DNA of 64,000 bases. It comes from Gammaproteobacteria bacterium (ex Lamellibrachia satsuma) (GTDB taxonomy: Bacteria > Pseudomonadota > Gammaproteobacteria > Chromatiales > Chromatiaceae). Where the stretch lies: the NCBI GenBank assembly GCA_019623805.1, contig CP053680.1:1116001-1180000 (forward strand), in the 5' to 3' direction. The position numbers were made by a program, and so were the translations under genes. Position 1 is the stretch's first letter, and each line of letters starts with the position of its first letter. The notes beneath the pieces are model-generated. The model worked only from the letters and a program-made list of their open reading frames with translations, ran no database searches and was not told where the DNA came from. Positions 27,558 to 38,238 of this stretch are shown here, piece after piece.

Positions 27558-30500
27558 TTACTGCACCAACTCCATCAACTTCCCATAACTATCAACCACA
27601 TCATATTTCACCTGATCAGATGTAATTATTAAAAAGAATTTCCTGGCGCACTCGATCTTGCACTTTTCAATATCGCGCAGCTCCAGCGAGGACATTGAGC
27701 CCTTGGTCTCGGCGATGAAATAGATGTGTTTGACCTTTCCTGCTTCGAAAGCTACCGCCCAATCCGGGTTGTAATCACCTACGGGTGTAGGGATAAAGAA
27801 ACTACGCGGCAGTTTTGCATAGACCACCACCTCTGAACTGATGTCCAGTTCTTCAACAAATTGACGTTCTATTTTAGAGTCAGTAAACACATAATCGTAG
27901 ATATGGCGTTTGGCCTGAAACGCCTTGCTGAGATCATCTTTAGGCTTCTCCTGGGTAAAGATGTCCACATCATGCTGATCATTCATCGGGTTATAGCTGA
28001 GGTGCTGCACGATGACAGTAGCTTTCTGCTCATTGATCAACCTAGCAGCCTTGAGCATAAAGTCTTCTGGATTGATCCGATATTGACTGAAGGTTTTTGG
28101 GTGAATTTTCTGGAGAATAGTTGCAACAGTTTTTCGGGTCAGCAGGGTATCTTGTACCAACTTACCAACCAGATCGTATCTGACTGCCGCATGGATAGAT
28201 GCCTTGTAGCTCTCAGTCTGACTCTCTTTAACCTGGAATGCTTGTCCCTGCTTTACGGAGTCGTAGGTTGCCGTATTTGTCTGCGTGCCGCTGATGATGG
28301 TGTACTGCAACGGACTCACTTTCAGTTCACGATCCAGTGTAACCACGCATTTATCGATCAATTCTCCGGTATCGAAATCAACAGCGTAGACGGCCTTTCT
28401 ATTGACCCGACTCCAAAGCGCCTGGAACTCTTTTTTGTGGAAGTTGCTATTGAGCGGATTCGGCTTGGCCTTGCGTGCATCACCAATGGTGGGTAGCTGG
28501 GCATCACTGAAGATGCTGTCGATCAGCTGAAAAACCTGCTCGGCGTGCAGCAGCAACTCGCCCGGTAGTTCCGCTCGTTGTTCATCCCGCTTTGCATCGT
28601 GATAGGTCTGGGTGATTCGATCCTCATCGTCCGTGTAGTCATTCTTCAGCAGATAGCGGTAGATCTGTTTGGCCATCTGGGCCGTGACTTCCACATCGCC
28701 ACCTGTTGTCTGTAGCACTTTACCGGTAAAGAATGACTCGTCGGCCACTCTTGGCCTCTCAGACAGGGTTGCACTGATGTCTTTTTGCAGAGCTGAGACA
28801 AAATCCTTGTAACTTTCGCTGGCCACCACGGTAAGTACATTGATCTGGTGGACTGTGGATGGCTGGTCTGATCTATCGCCGTGCTGATTCACCGAGAGGC
28901 GTAGTCCGCGTCCCACCTCCTGGCGGCGTGAGACTGTATTGTCACTGTGTTTCAGGGTGCAGATCACAAACACATTGGGGTTGTCCCAGCCTTCTCGCAG
29001 CGCAGAGTGAGAAAAGATAAAGCGCACCGGCTCATCAAACGACAGCAGCCGCTCCTTATCCTTCAGGATCAGGTCATAGGCATCCACATCATCGGTTTCG
29101 GTTGATCTGGCTTTCGTCTTTGGATCGACCAGATGTTTGGTTTTCTTGTCGATGGAGAAGTAACCATCGTGGGTGCTGTTGATGTCGATCTTCTTGAGAT
29201 ACCGATTGTAGGGCGTATCCTCCAGGGTCAAGGTCTCATTGAGCAGATGCTTGTACTCCTCTTCAAACATACTGGCATATTCACCACCGACCTCGCCCGT
29301 TTCATCATATTGGCGATACTTGGCTACCTCGTCGATAAAGAAGAGAGACAGCACCTTGATCCCCTGGTCGAACAGTTGCCGCTCTTTGTCGAAATGGGCC
29401 TTGATGGTTTCGCGGATCTGAATCCGTCGTTGGGTCGTCTCATTCACATCACCGGTAGCATCACCGGATTGCAGCTGCACGCCATTACTGAAGCTCAAGG
29501 TATCTTTCACGGCGTCGATGTCCGCCACCACAAAGCCTTTGTACTGTTCGAGCCCGTCTGACAACTCATAGAGATTGTCGTTGCGGCCCAGCTTGCGGGT
29601 TATTCGCTTGATACCGTTTTTCTGCCGAACCTCATATTCAACCCGCGCAACCGGTGGCTTGCTGGCAGAGATCTCGATCGATTCCAGGTAGAGGTAACTG
29701 TTGGTCGCTGTCAGCCCTTTGACATTAATCCCGCGCACCTCAATCTTCTTCACCAGCTTCTGGTTATAGGCATCCAGGGCATCAAGTCTGTGTATCCGGT
29801 TGTGCTCGGTCTTATGGGTGGCGGAGTAGCGCAGTATCATCAGCGGATTGAACTCCGCCAATGACGCCACGGTCTTCTTGCCCTCCATCTTCTGGGGCTC
29901 ATCCAGGATCAGGATGGGACGGTTTTTCTGGATAACGTCGATGGGACGACGGGACTGAAAGTCATCCAGCTCCTCATAGATCCGCCGCTGATCCTTACCC
30001 CGTGCAGCGAAGGCCTGCACGTTGATGACCATTACATTGATACCGGAGTCTGACGAGAAGCTCTCCACATCATGCAACTGTTTGGAGTTGTAGATAAAAA
30101 ACCGCGCCCGCTTGCCGTACTCTTCCAGAAAATGCTCGCCGGTAATCTCCAGGGATTTGTAGACTCCCTCACGGATAGCGATACTGGGTACCACGACAAT
30201 AAACTTGCTCCAACCGTAGCGTTCATGAAGCTCGAACATGGTCTTGATGTAGCAGTAGGTCTTGCCGGTGCCGGTCTCCATCTCGATGTCGAGATTGACC
30301 GGACAGACCTTGCTGCTGACCAGGATATTGGAGAGGGGAACATTCTGGTGCTGCTGCACACTGCGAATATTCTCCAGCAACTGTGGCTGAGTCAGGGCAA
30401 TGTCGCTGTTTCTGAAGCCTGTATCTCCGCTCACGCTGCCGATGTGCTCACCGACTTTAGCCTCGGCACCGGGATCGATTCGATAGGTCATCCCCGTGCT

Positions 30501-30584
30501 CTTGGGTTGCCCGGCGAAGCAGTTCACCACGGATTCTACGGCATTTGTTTGATAAGTTTGAACCTTAAATTTGAGTTTCATCAA
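27558..30584 (-). CDS. Type III restriction endonuclease subunit (Res)
   Basis: 1008 residues. A superfamily 2 helicase core has METGTGKTY (Walker A, about residues 102-110), [12 protein letters not shown] (motif II), [10 protein letters not shown] (motif III) and [12 protein letters not shown] (motif VI). The C-terminus has a PD-(D/E)xK-type nuclease pattern: NPDWAVAFE, then [10 protein letters not shown]. Res with Mod cleaves DNA after ATP-dependent communication between sites. It is the last gene of the five-gene operon, 58 bases after the AlbA/HATPase gene. Confidence 0.9.
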   Translation of the reverse strand: MMKLKFKVQTYQTNAVESVVNCFAGQPKSTGMTYRIDPGAEAKVGEHIGSVSGDTGFRNSDIALTQPQLLENIRSVQQHQNVPLSNILVSSKVCPVNLDIEMETGTGKTYCYIKTMFELHERYGWSKFIVVVPSIAIREGVYKSLEITGEHFLEEYGKRARFFIYNSKQLHDVESFSSDSGINVMVINVQAFAARGKDQRRIYEELDDFQSRRPIDVIQKNRPILILDEPQKMEGKKTVASLAEFNPLMILRYSATHKTEHNRIHRLDALDAYNQKLVKKIEVRGINVKGLTATNSYLYLESIEISASKPPVARVEYEVRQKNGIKRITRKLGRNDNLYELSDGLEQYKGFVVADIDAVKDTLSFSNGVQLQSGDATGDVNETTQRRIQIRETIKAHFDKERQLFDQGIKVLSLFFIDEVAKYRQYDETGEVGGEYASMFEEEYKHLLNETLTLEDTPYNRYLKKIDINSTHDGYFSIDKKTKHLVDPKTKARSTETDDVDAYDLILKDKERLLSFDEPVRFIFSHSALREGWDNPNVFVICTLKHSDNTVSRRQEVGRGLRLSVNQHGDRSDQPSTVHQINVLTVVASESYKDFVSALQKDISATLSERPRVADESFFTGKVLQTTGGDVEVTAQMAKQIYRYLLKNDYTDDEDRITQTYHDAKRDEQRAELPGELLLHAEQVFQLIDSIFSDAQLPTIGDARKAKPNPLNSNFHKKEFQALWSRVNRKAVYAVDFDTGELIDKCVVTLDRELKVSPLQYTIISGTQTNTATYDSVKQGQAFQVKESQTESYKASIHAAVRYDLVGKLVQDTLLTRKTVATILQKIHPKTFSQYRINPEDFMLKAARLINEQKATVIVQHLSYNPMNDQHDVDIFTQEKPKDDLSKAFQAKRHIYDYVFTDSKIERQFVEELDISSEVVVYAKLPRSFFIPTPVGDYNPDWAVAFEAGKVKHIYFIAETKGSMSSLELRDIEKCKIECARKFFLIITSDQVKYDVVDSYGKLMELVQ

Positions 30585-30642
30585 ACAGTTACCTTGTTTT
30601 TATTCTGCATTTATTCTGCAAAACGGCCATTTTATTCTGCAC

Positions 30643-32298
30643 TTATTCTGCAAGTTCCCATTGTGGAGCTTTGCGGGAACCCGTATTACGGATACGCCCC
30701 GATCTGCGCAATTTAGTCAGTAAATTTCCGATTTTATGGCGTTTTTGCTCATCGTTCAGTGCATCGCTGAGCTTGCCAATTAACAGTGTATCTATCTCCT
30801 GCCGGGTGGCCTGAGCAAATTTAGCCAGATAATCGGTGATCAGTTGGGCGTAAAAGGCGTCATCCTGAGTACGGGTGCGAATATATTCGGCTTTGCTACC
30901 AGCGGCCTTGGCTACTGTCGCTGAGACATGCAGATTGGGCTTTCGTCCCTCTATGAGCTTCGCCTGACGAAGGTGTTTGATCATCTCATCCGTCACAGGT
31001 AGCTGTTTTTGCACCCGGTCCAGCGCCAGAATGTCCATTAACGGCAAATCGGTGTTTTGCATGAGCAGACGGCTATAGGCTGGATCAACCACCTTGCCAT
31101 GCACGGTCATTCGCACCATTCCAGACTCACTCAGGTCGTAATCCGGCATGGGGAAATAGCGCCGCGCCTGACCGACATGCATCTCATGGATGCCGTAACC
31201 CATGGTGTCGATCATATTCAACTCAGTCATAGCCTGGGCGAGGAAGGGATTGCGATAACGGCGAGGTGTTTTGTTACCAGCAATGTAGTCGCCGGGCTGC
31301 CCCTCAAAGAAACTGCCCTCATTTTCAAAGGTGAGCCGGTCAGGCTCTTCAGTGATAACAATGCGACCGCTGCGCGCATAATCCTGATGAGCAATACAGT
31401 TGTGTAAGGCCTCCATCACCACCTTCTGATCATATTTAGCTACTTCAATAGCCAACAGCGCATCATCAGGCAACAGGCGAACCTGTATATTCCTGATCTT
31501 CTGGTAGAGGGTCGAGGTATTGAGCAAAAACGGAGGGCCAAAATGCTCATAGGCACGGTCCACCCCTTCCAGCTTCCAGGTCATCTGTGCCGGATGGGGT
31601 GACAGCAGATAAGCCGCTTCCGGTTTACCCAGCAACAGAAGCGCCGTACGGGTGAGCTTGCCGTCCTGTGCAAGATGAGCCCGATCAAGAAAGGTCGATA
31701 GTGGCCAGTCCATAACCTCTTCTTCAGGGAAGCGGTTGGCGTACTTACGGGCAAAGGAATCACGGGCGATTTGAACAGCCTGTTCATCAAGATGGTCAAA
31801 GCTCGTATCCACAACCTGTGCAGACCAATCCATAGCCATGGTCTGCTGGCGCATCTCATCCAGCTTATCGAGCGTCAGATTAGTCAAACTTTCACCGGCC
31901 CGGGCGTAATAGTGCCCTTTCCAGGCGACCGGCATGCCCCGTGGCGCGGCCGGAATCTCAAGCAGGATTACCCGGCCATCTGGATGTTGCAGTTCGTGAA
32001 TCGTACGGAAGGTCATGCTGGGTTCGGCATTCTCAGCAATCTGCATCTTCAGGCTTTGCAGACGATCCGGTTCCGGCCGATAGTCAGTGCCTGCAACTGT
32101 GCGCGTTTTATTGTTTACCCCGAATACCAGCCAAGCGCGTTCCAAGCCCCTAAGATTGGCCTCATTGGCAAGTGCTGAAAAGTATTTTCCGATGTCTGAG
32201 GTCGAGTAGTCTTTTCCAGCCTGCTTGAACTCAACCACCTCGTTCTCCCAAGTGGCAATCAAGCTATCCAGCAACACCTGTAATTCACTCTGATCCAT
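30643..32298 (-). CDS. Schlafen-AlbA_2 domain ATP-binding protein of the restriction operon
   Basis: 551 residues. Residues 10-130 match the AlbA_2/Schlafen-type domain (ENEVVEFKQAG, YFSALANEANLRG, VILLEIPAAPRGMPV, YYARAGESL). Residues 265-400 have a GHKL-type ATP-binding pattern (EALHNCIAHQDY, ITEEPDRLTFENEGSF). Beyond these is a winged-helix-like C-terminus. Proteins of this layout are usually called ATP-binding or transcriptional regulators; Schlafen-type domains can be nucleases. It starts right after the mod stop (TAAATG), so it belongs to the restriction operon. Its presence between mod and res is not part of a minimal type III system. Role unknown. Confidence 0.8.
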   Translation of the reverse strand: MDQSELQVLLDSLIATWENEVVEFKQAGKDYSTSDIGKYFSALANEANLRGLERAWLVFGVNNKTRTVAGTDYRPEPDRLQSLKMQIAENAEPSMTFRTIHELQHPDGRVILLEIPAAPRGMPVAWKGHYYARAGESLTNLTLDKLDEMRQQTMAMDWSAQVVDTSFDHLDEQAVQIARDSFARKYANRFPEEEVMDWPLSTFLDRAHLAQDGKLTRTALLLLGKPEAAYLLSPHPAQMTWKLEGVDRAYEHFGPPFLLNTSTLYQKIRNIQVRLLPDDALLAIEVAKYDQKVVMEALHNCIAHQDYARSGRIVITEEPDRLTFENEGSFFEGQPGDYIAGNKTPRRYRNPFLAQAMTELNMIDTMGYGIHEMHVGQARRYFPMPDYDLSESGMVRMTVHGKVVDPAYSRLLMQNTDLPLMDILALDRVQKQLPVTDEMIKHLRQAKLIEGRKPNLHVSATVAKAAGSKAEYIRTRTQDDAFYAQLITDYLAKFAQATRQEIDTLLIGKLSDALNDEQKRHKIGNLLTKLRRSGRIRNTGSRKAPQWELAE

Positions 32299-34164
32299 TT
32301 AGATCACTTTGATGTCGGTATGGGGGGAGAGGTGTTTGAAGATCTGTTCGACGTTGATCTTCACGCTGTCGCTGGCGAAGCCCGAATCACGGAATACGGC
32401 GCGCAGGGGTTGGCGGGTGGCCAGCTCCTTGACGAAGACTTCGTCGATGCCTTCATCGAAGCAGGCTGCCAGGGCGTTTTCATCGACGTGGAAGACGGCT
32501 TTTCCAGCGATGCTCTCCCGGGTGATGGGCAGAGTGAGGTCAACACCCCAGTCGAGCATGACCTGGAACAGAAGATCTTCCGGGGTACGGTCCTGGCGGA
32601 TATTGTCGGCCTGCTGGAACAGGTCGTCCTGGTTGATGGCATCGGGGGTGTAGTAGACGTCGTTCATGTTGGAGGTGTCGATTTTCAGGACACGAAAACC
32701 GGTATCAATATTTTCTGCTCCAGGGTTTTCGTTTTTGATCTCTGTGCCAGCACGACGAATACGTTCTTTGCCTATTTCCGTAATGTATTGAAAGCCATTT
32801 CGCATAGCTTCACTTTTTTCATTACATGCCTCTGGAATCTGGACCATAATATGCCGTCGGTTTCCACCATCCGATAAATTAAGTTCCATGACTGCATGAG
32901 CTGTTGTTGAAGATCCAGAGAAAAAGTCAACGACAATATCGCCACTGTCTTTAAGCGTTGCTTGCTTGCATAGAGTATTAATGAGCTTGACAGGCTTAGG
33001 AAAATCAAATGCCTTGAATCCCATCAATTGGGTAATTTCTCTTGTTCCTTCTGTTGTATATCCCAATTCTTGATAAGTAGAAAACCCTGTCGTTGTATCT
33101 TTTAAGCTATCGAGAAAACGCTTAATTCTTGGCCTGCCACTTGGTTTAGAAGGCCAAAGGATCTTTTCATCCATTATAAGTATTGCCATCCTTTTTTTTT
33201 CATACGCCCAGCCCCTACCAGGATGGGGTGGATAATGTTGTCCTGTAACTGGGTTCACGATATCGTAATGAAGATTAGGGCGCTGTTCTTTTGATGCAAG
33301 ACCAGTCATATTATCGCTCATCCAGTCACCCCTAGGGTCATCATCTGGATTCGAATACTTACTCAGATCTTTGTCCTTACCATTTAAGCGAGATTGACTT
33401 TTACCACATACAAGAACGTATTCGTGATCTGCTGAAATGCGATTATGGTTGCGATTATCTGGAACCTGTCGACGCTTAGAAATAATGCAACCTTTCACAT
33501 CCTTTTCACCAAATATTTCACAGCATAGTTTTCTTGTATTTTCTATTTCACTGTCATCCATTGAGATGAAAATAATGCCATCTTCCCGCAATAGATTTCT
33601 AGCCAATTTTAGTCTTGGATACATCATCGACAACCAGTCGGAGTGGAAGCGCCCGTTCGCTTCAGTGTTACTAATTAAGCGATTGCCAGACTCATCCTGC
33701 TGTTTTGATCGTGTTAAATATTCTTCAGGATTTTCTTTGAAATCGTCATCATAGATAAAATCATTTCCCGTATTGTAGGGTGGATCAATATAGATCATCT
33801 TCACCTTATTCAGATAAGTCTCCTGCAACAACTTCAACGCATCCAGGTTATCCCCCTCGATAAACAAGTTTCGGGTGGTATCGAAATCCACGCTCTCTTC
33901 CCGGCAGGGGCGCAGGGTTTTGACGATGGGCGCATTGGCGGTAAGCAGCGCCTCGCGTTTGCCCGGCCAGTTGAGCTGGTAGCGCTCTTGTGGGCCTTCA
34001 ACGATTGAGCCGGAGAGCTCCTGACGCAGTTGGTCGAAGTCGATGGCCTGCTTTAGCTCTCCCGCTTCTGTGCGGGTCTCGGTGATACAGTTGGGAAACA
34101 GCGCCGCGAGTTTGTCGATATTCTGTGCGGTGAGGTCGGGGCTGTGCAGTTTCAGTTTATCCAT
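32299..34164 (-). CDS. Type III DNA adenine methyltransferase subunit (Mod)
   Basis: 621 residues. The catalytic motif DPPY is in KMIYIDPPYNTGNDF (about 130-144), and the SAM-binding motif comes after it (VVDFFSGSSTTAHAVM, about 405-420), the order of beta-class N6-adenine methyltransferases. A target-recognition region lies between them. The first 100 residues resemble Mod N-termini. It methylates one adenine per site and gives Res its specificity. The centre (about 32.7-33.8 kb) is visibly AT-richer than the flanks, as often seen for swapped recognition domains. It is 24 bases after the DUF4391 gene. Confidence 0.92.
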   Translation of the reverse strand: MDKLKLHSPDLTAQNIDKLAALFPNCITETRTEAGELKQAIDFDQLRQELSGSIVEGPQERYQLNWPGKREALLTANAPIVKTLRPCREESVDFDTTRNLFIEGDNLDALKLLQETYLNKVKMIYIDPPYNTGNDFIYDDDFKENPEEYLTRSKQQDESGNRLISNTEANGRFHSDWLSMMYPRLKLARNLLREDGIIFISMDDSEIENTRKLCCEIFGEKDVKGCIISKRRQVPDNRNHNRISADHEYVLVCGKSQSRLNGKDKDLSKYSNPDDDPRGDWMSDNMTGLASKEQRPNLHYDIVNPVTGQHYPPHPGRGWAYEKKRMAILIMDEKILWPSKPSGRPRIKRFLDSLKDTTTGFSTYQELGYTTEGTREITQLMGFKAFDFPKPVKLINTLCKQATLKDSGDIVVDFFSGSSTTAHAVMELNLSDGGNRRHIMVQIPEACNEKSEAMRNGFQYITEIGKERIRRAGTEIKNENPGAENIDTGFRVLKIDTSNMNDVYYTPDAINQDDLFQQADNIRQDRTPEDLLFQVMLDWGVDLTLPITRESIAGKAVFHVDENALAACFDEGIDEVFVKELATRQPLRAVFRDSGFASDSVKINVEQIFKHLSPHTDIKVI

Positions 34165-34188
34165 GGATTTCTCAAATCGTTATCTTGT

Positions 34189-34854
34189 TCAGGCGGAGAG
34201 TGCGGCCAGCGCCTCTTGAACGGCGCGCAGCTCGGCATTGATCTCCACCTTGCGATTGAACTGTTTCTCTCGGTGCAGACGGCTCTCCAGCTTGTCGCGT
34301 TCACGCTCTTTGCGCTGAATCTCAGCGTAGCGGTTAAGCTGGTCCGGCAGGGTCTCGCCCGTTCGTTCCTGTAGCGGCAGCAGCGCACGCAGCAGTTGTT
34401 CGTAGAGCCGCGCCAGATCCAGTGCCACCGGCAGTGGTTTGCGTTCGGTATCGGCAGCGATCCAGGGCGAGCTGAGGTAGCCATCGACCACCCACTTTGC
34501 ACCATCGGCCTCGCTAGGCCGTTTATAGGCAGCAGTGAATCTTATCTGTCCCTGGTGGCGCAACTCAAACAATATGGGGAAAGGTATTGCCAGGTCGATA
34601 GCGCGCAGCAGCTCTTCTTTCAGCTCTGGGGTTTTCAGCTGAATCTCGAAAATCTCAATCTCCGGCACGCTGCGGTTGCGCGGCAGGTTGATGGTCTCCG
34701 GCGCCAGTTTGTAGCGCCAGATGATTTTATCAATCTGCTCAACAAAACGCTGCTTCAGGGCACGGCTGGGTTTGGCATGTTGGTAGATTTTGTTTTTCGG
34801 CACCACCCGGCCAAATGCCGCCTGTTTGGGGTAGTGAAGCAGCAATCCAGTCAT
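34189..34854 (-). CDS. DUF4391-family protein of the restriction operon
   Basis: 221 residues. I recognise the DUF4391 pattern: an opening LLLHYPKQAAFGRVVPKNK, a central IEIFEIQLKTPELKEELL and IPFPILFEL, and a charged coiled-coil C-terminus (RKERERDKLESRLHREKQ). Such proteins commonly sit between an SNF2-like helicase gene and a type III mod gene; biochemical function unknown. Its ATG overlaps the helicase stop (ATGA), so it is translationally coupled. Confidence 0.8.
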   Translation of the reverse strand: MTGLLLHYPKQAAFGRVVPKNKIYQHAKPSRALKQRFVEQIDKIIWRYKLAPETINLPRNRSVPEIEIFEIQLKTPELKEELLRAIDLAIPFPILFELRHQGQIRFTAAYKRPSEADGAKWVVDGYLSSPWIAADTERKPLPVALDLARLYEQLLRALLPLQERTGETLPDQLNRYAEIQRKERERDKLESRLHREKQFNRKVEINAELRAVQEALAALSA

Positions 34855-37800
34855 GGATTGGCCTGGATGACGATGAAAGCGATCAGTTCAAAGTCATCCA
34901 ATCCCTGGATGGTGTGGGTCAGGGCCGTGGTGCTGCCAGCACTGAAGAGGCTGTCGAGATCGCCCTCCTCCTTGCGTTCGATCATCGAGTGAATCGCCTG
35001 ATCCAGCAGATCGGAGTAGACCTGCATCTCCCGGCCATCATGGGTCGCCCGGTTGAATCGCTGGTAGCTCTCCTGGATGGGCTGCGCCTTGCCCTTGCAG
35101 GCAGTACGAGTCAGATCGAGCAATCGCTTTACTTCGGTATGGTCGCTGATCACCTCTCCATCGTTGCCGATGTAGATCAGGTAGAAGGGGTGCAGGCGAT
35201 TCTGCAGGTTTATGTTGATACCCTGATTGCGATTTCGCAGGGTAAAAATCACACCGGGCAGCAGGCCGCGCTGGGCATCTTCTGACACCACAGCATGCAT
35301 ACCGTTGGGTATGCTGGAGAGATCACCATTGCCCTTGATGTAGTTGAGCAGATCCATGCGGAAATCGTTGAGACCAAGATCGGTAATGGCAACGCCGGTC
35401 TTCAACTCCTCCATGTCGATCACCTCTTCCTGGAGTCGCCGCAGTTGCTCTTTGCGGTAGGAGACATTATTGGCCTCGGCACTGAGCACGTTGTCATCGC
35501 CGGTGGCGATCACATCGGCGATGACCATGCGATTCTCGACCCGTTCTTTGAGGTTGATGTACTCATCCAGTGTGATGTCGGGCCAGTAGTTGACCAGCTG
35601 GATGCTGGCGTTAGGCGAGCCGATACGGTCGATACGCCCAAAGCGCTGGATGATTCTGACCGGGTTCCAGTGGATGTCGTAGTTGATCAGATAGTCGCAA
35701 TCCTGAAGATTCTGCCCCTCGGAGATACAGTCTGTGCCGATGAGTATCTCGATCTCACTGGATTCATCAGGCAGTACCAGCGCCTTCTCTTTGGAGCGTG
35801 GCGAGAAGAGCGTGAGTAGTTCCTGGAAGTCATAACCCCGGCCCAGCGTTGATTTCGGGCTGCTGGAACCTGTGACCTTGGCGGTATGGATATGACGCTT
35901 ATGAAGAAAATTGTGTGCCAGATGCTCGTAGAGGTAGTCGGCGGTATCGGCGAAGGCGGTGAAGATCAGCACCTTGTGATTGCCCGGATTTATGGGTGAG
36001 GCTAACTTGCTTTCGATCTGAGTCTTCAGATGTTGCAGTTTGGTATCATCCTCCGGGCTGATCTTACCCATCTCGGTCAGCAGTTGATCAATAATAGCGA
36101 GGTCGGCTTCCAAATCCTGCTGCCAGGAGGGCAGATCCATATCGGCCAGACTGATTTTGATTTTGCCACCGATGCTGGCCTCTTCCAGATCCGGCAGTTC
36201 ATCATCGTCCGGCTCCAGATCAGAAAAAGCAGTGGCCATATCAGTAAAGCTGGCACTGGAGCCTGTGGTCAGAAACAGGTCTATCTTGTCGAGGGTGTTT
36301 CGGTGATTATTCCTGAGTTTTTGCAAGGTGATACGGAACGCCTGAACCGAGCTTTCCAGTCGCTTGAGCAGATTGGTGGTCATTAAGGCCTGGAGGCTTT
36401 TTTCCCGATCCACCTGCCTGAGTTTGCCTCTTCCTCCCTCCACTACCGTATCATAGAGGGCTTCATATTTAGCGAGACGACTGGGATGGATATAGCTCAC
36501 CGGGGCATAGACCGCGAGCTTTAGCGCCGATAGATGGCCAAATATTTCGTTGAAGCCGATGACATCATGCCGTTGGGTCAATGCACAATGAAACGCCAGC
36601 GGCTTGCGGCGCTCGGGGAAGCTGCCAATATCCGCCGTGTCGTAGAAGGTTTCGATATGTTTTCGTGAGCGGGCAATGGTGACACTGTCGAGCAGCTCGA
36701 AGAAGTCGAAGTCCAGCGCATTGAGGATCGCGCCGGCAGTCCGCTCTTCCGGTGGCAGATCCGACCAGGCATTGAATACCTTCTGTGCGCGGCGGAAGAT
36801 CTCATCAATATCTTTCTCGGTACGCAACTTCCGGCCAAGGGCGTCAGATTCCCCCTCATAGGCCAACGCCAACTGGTTGCGCAGATCGCTGAAGCGGTTG
36901 TTGACTGGTGTAGCAGAGAGCATCAGCACCTTGGTTTTGACGCCCTCCCTGATAACCGCATTCATCAGACGCTGGTAGCGGGTCTCTTTGTCTTTGTAGA
37001 CATCGTTGTTACGGAAATTGTGGGATTCATCGATCACCACCAGATCGTAGTTACCCCAGTTGATGCGGTTGAGCGGTGTGCCGAATGAGTCACCACTGGT
37101 ACGCAGCAGATCCGTGTGGCAGAGCACATCGTAGTTGAGACGATCCTTGGCGAGGATATTGGTCTTGAGATTGCGGTTGAAGTTGAGCCAGTTGTCTGCC
37201 AGCTTCTTGGGGCAGAGCACCAGAACGGAGCGGTTACGCAACTCGTAGTATTTGATTACTGCCAGTGCGGTAAAGGTCTTACCCAGGCCAACACTATCGG
37301 CGAGGATACAGCCGTTATAGGTCTCCAGCTTGTTGATGATGCCGGTGGCAGCATCACGCTGAAAATTGAAGGCCTTCTGCCAGATCAGGCTGTCCTGGTA
37401 GCCTGTCAGGTCATTGGGCAATACATCTTCGCTGATGTCCTCCAGGAACTCATTGAAGATGTTGTAGAGCATCATGAAATAGATGCGTTCCGGGGAATTC
37501 TCACGATAGACCGAGTCGATGTGCTCACAGAGTCGTTCGGTAACATCTTCCAGTTGTTCACTGTCATCCCAGATCTGGTCGAACAACGAAAGATAGGTGC
37601 TGGTGAGAGGTGGCTCGTCTATTTTGTTGACGAAATTGGAGACAGCATCGCCTTGCTGGTAGCCGAGATCCACGGCGGTAAAACCATGCAGGGGCAGATA
37701 AACGGCTTCTGAGTCCGCCTCCCTCACACCGGCAAACTGCTGCATCGGTGCCTTACCGCTGTTGGAGCGGAAACGCGCCTTGCGCCGTATCCAGGCTGCA

Positions 37801-38123
37801 CACTCTCGGGCAATTGCCCGCTGAGTCAGCTTGTTCTTGAGTTGCACTTCAAATTCACTGCCGTAGAAGCTACGCTCACGCTCTGACTTTGGAATATGGA
37901 ACTCACGGCGCTCTTTGGTGATTCTATCGCTGACCTCATTGGGAACAAAGGTTGGTGCGGTGAAGATGAACTCCAGTGAGTCAATGTGCTCCAGCTCATC
38001 CTTGAGGGCCTCATAGGCGTAGATGGAAAAGCAGGAGGCAGCGATCTTCAATTTTGACCCAGAGGTAATCGTCTGCTTGAAGCTATCACCGAGAAGATTA
38101 TTAATATTATCAATCAGTTCCAT
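34851..38123 (-). CDS. SNF2-type helicase with N-terminal PLD-like region
   Basis: 1090 residues from the ATG at 38123; the longer reading adds 15 residues. Residues 1-120 look like a phospholipase-D-type region (ASCFSIYAYEALKDEL, LEFIFTAPTFV) without a clear HKD motif. The helicase core has NGCILADSVGLGKTFTAL (motif I), LVVIDESHNFRNND (motif II, DESH), VLMLSATPVNN (III) and DYLINYDIHWNPVRIIQRFG with GRIDRIGS (VI). SNF2-family translocases move on double-stranded DNA. As first gene of a five-gene operon with DUF4391, Mod and Res it probably adds DNA translocation or an early recognition step to the system. Confidence 0.87.
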   Translation of the reverse strand: MELIDNINNLLGDSFKQTITSGSKLKIAASCFSIYAYEALKDELEHIDSLEFIFTAPTFVPNEVSDRITKERREFHIPKSERERSFYGSEFEVQLKNKLTQRAIARECAAWIRRKARFRSNSGKAPMQQFAGVREADSEAVYLPLHGFTAVDLGYQQGDAVSNFVNKIDEPPLTSTYLSLFDQIWDDSEQLEDVTERLCEHIDSVYRENSPERIYFMMLYNIFNEFLEDISEDVLPNDLTGYQDSLIWQKAFNFQRDAATGIINKLETYNGCILADSVGLGKTFTALAVIKYYELRNRSVLVLCPKKLADNWLNFNRNLKTNILAKDRLNYDVLCHTDLLRTSGDSFGTPLNRINWGNYDLVVIDESHNFRNNDVYKDKETRYQRLMNAVIREGVKTKVLMLSATPVNNRFSDLRNQLALAYEGESDALGRKLRTEKDIDEIFRRAQKVFNAWSDLPPEERTAGAILNALDFDFFELLDSVTIARSRKHIETFYDTADIGSFPERRKPLAFHCALTQRHDVIGFNEIFGHLSALKLAVYAPVSYIHPSRLAKYEALYDTVVEGGRGKLRQVDREKSLQALMTTNLLKRLESSVQAFRITLQKLRNNHRNTLDKIDLFLTTGSSASFTDMATAFSDLEPDDDELPDLEEASIGGKIKISLADMDLPSWQQDLEADLAIIDQLLTEMGKISPEDDTKLQHLKTQIESKLASPINPGNHKVLIFTAFADTADYLYEHLAHNFLHKRHIHTAKVTGSSSPKSTLGRGYDFQELLTLFSPRSKEKALVLPDESSEIEILIGTDCISEGQNLQDCDYLINYDIHWNPVRIIQRFGRIDRIGSPNASIQLVNYWPDITLDEYINLKERVENRMVIADVIATGDDNVLSAEANNVSYRKEQLRRLQEEVIDMEELKTGVAITDLGLNDFRMDLLNYIKGNGDLSSIPNGMHAVVSEDAQRGLLPGVIFTLRNRNQGININLQNRLHPFYLIYIGNDGEVISDHTEVKRLLDLTRTACKGKAQPIQESYQRFNRATHDGREMQVYSDLLDQAIHSMIERKEEGDLDSLFSAGSTTALTHTIQGLDDFELIAFIVIQANP

Positions 38124-38238
38124 GTTCACACCCCAAGAAATCAGGGCCAATATCCTAAGTACCTTCAATAATACCCAAATGTACTGTAAAGACCCATATA
38201 ATCCAAGGAATAGAAAAAATACAGACTTGGAGCAAAAT

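Noticed and set aside
37116..37712. Plus-strand frame in the helicase gene
   Set aside because: Antisense of an SNF2 helicase with intact motifs on the minus strand.
27558..38123. DISARM or BREX
   Set aside because: No DUF1998 (DrmB), BrxC, PglZ or Lon-type gene is present; the methyltransferase and nuclease are of type III kind.
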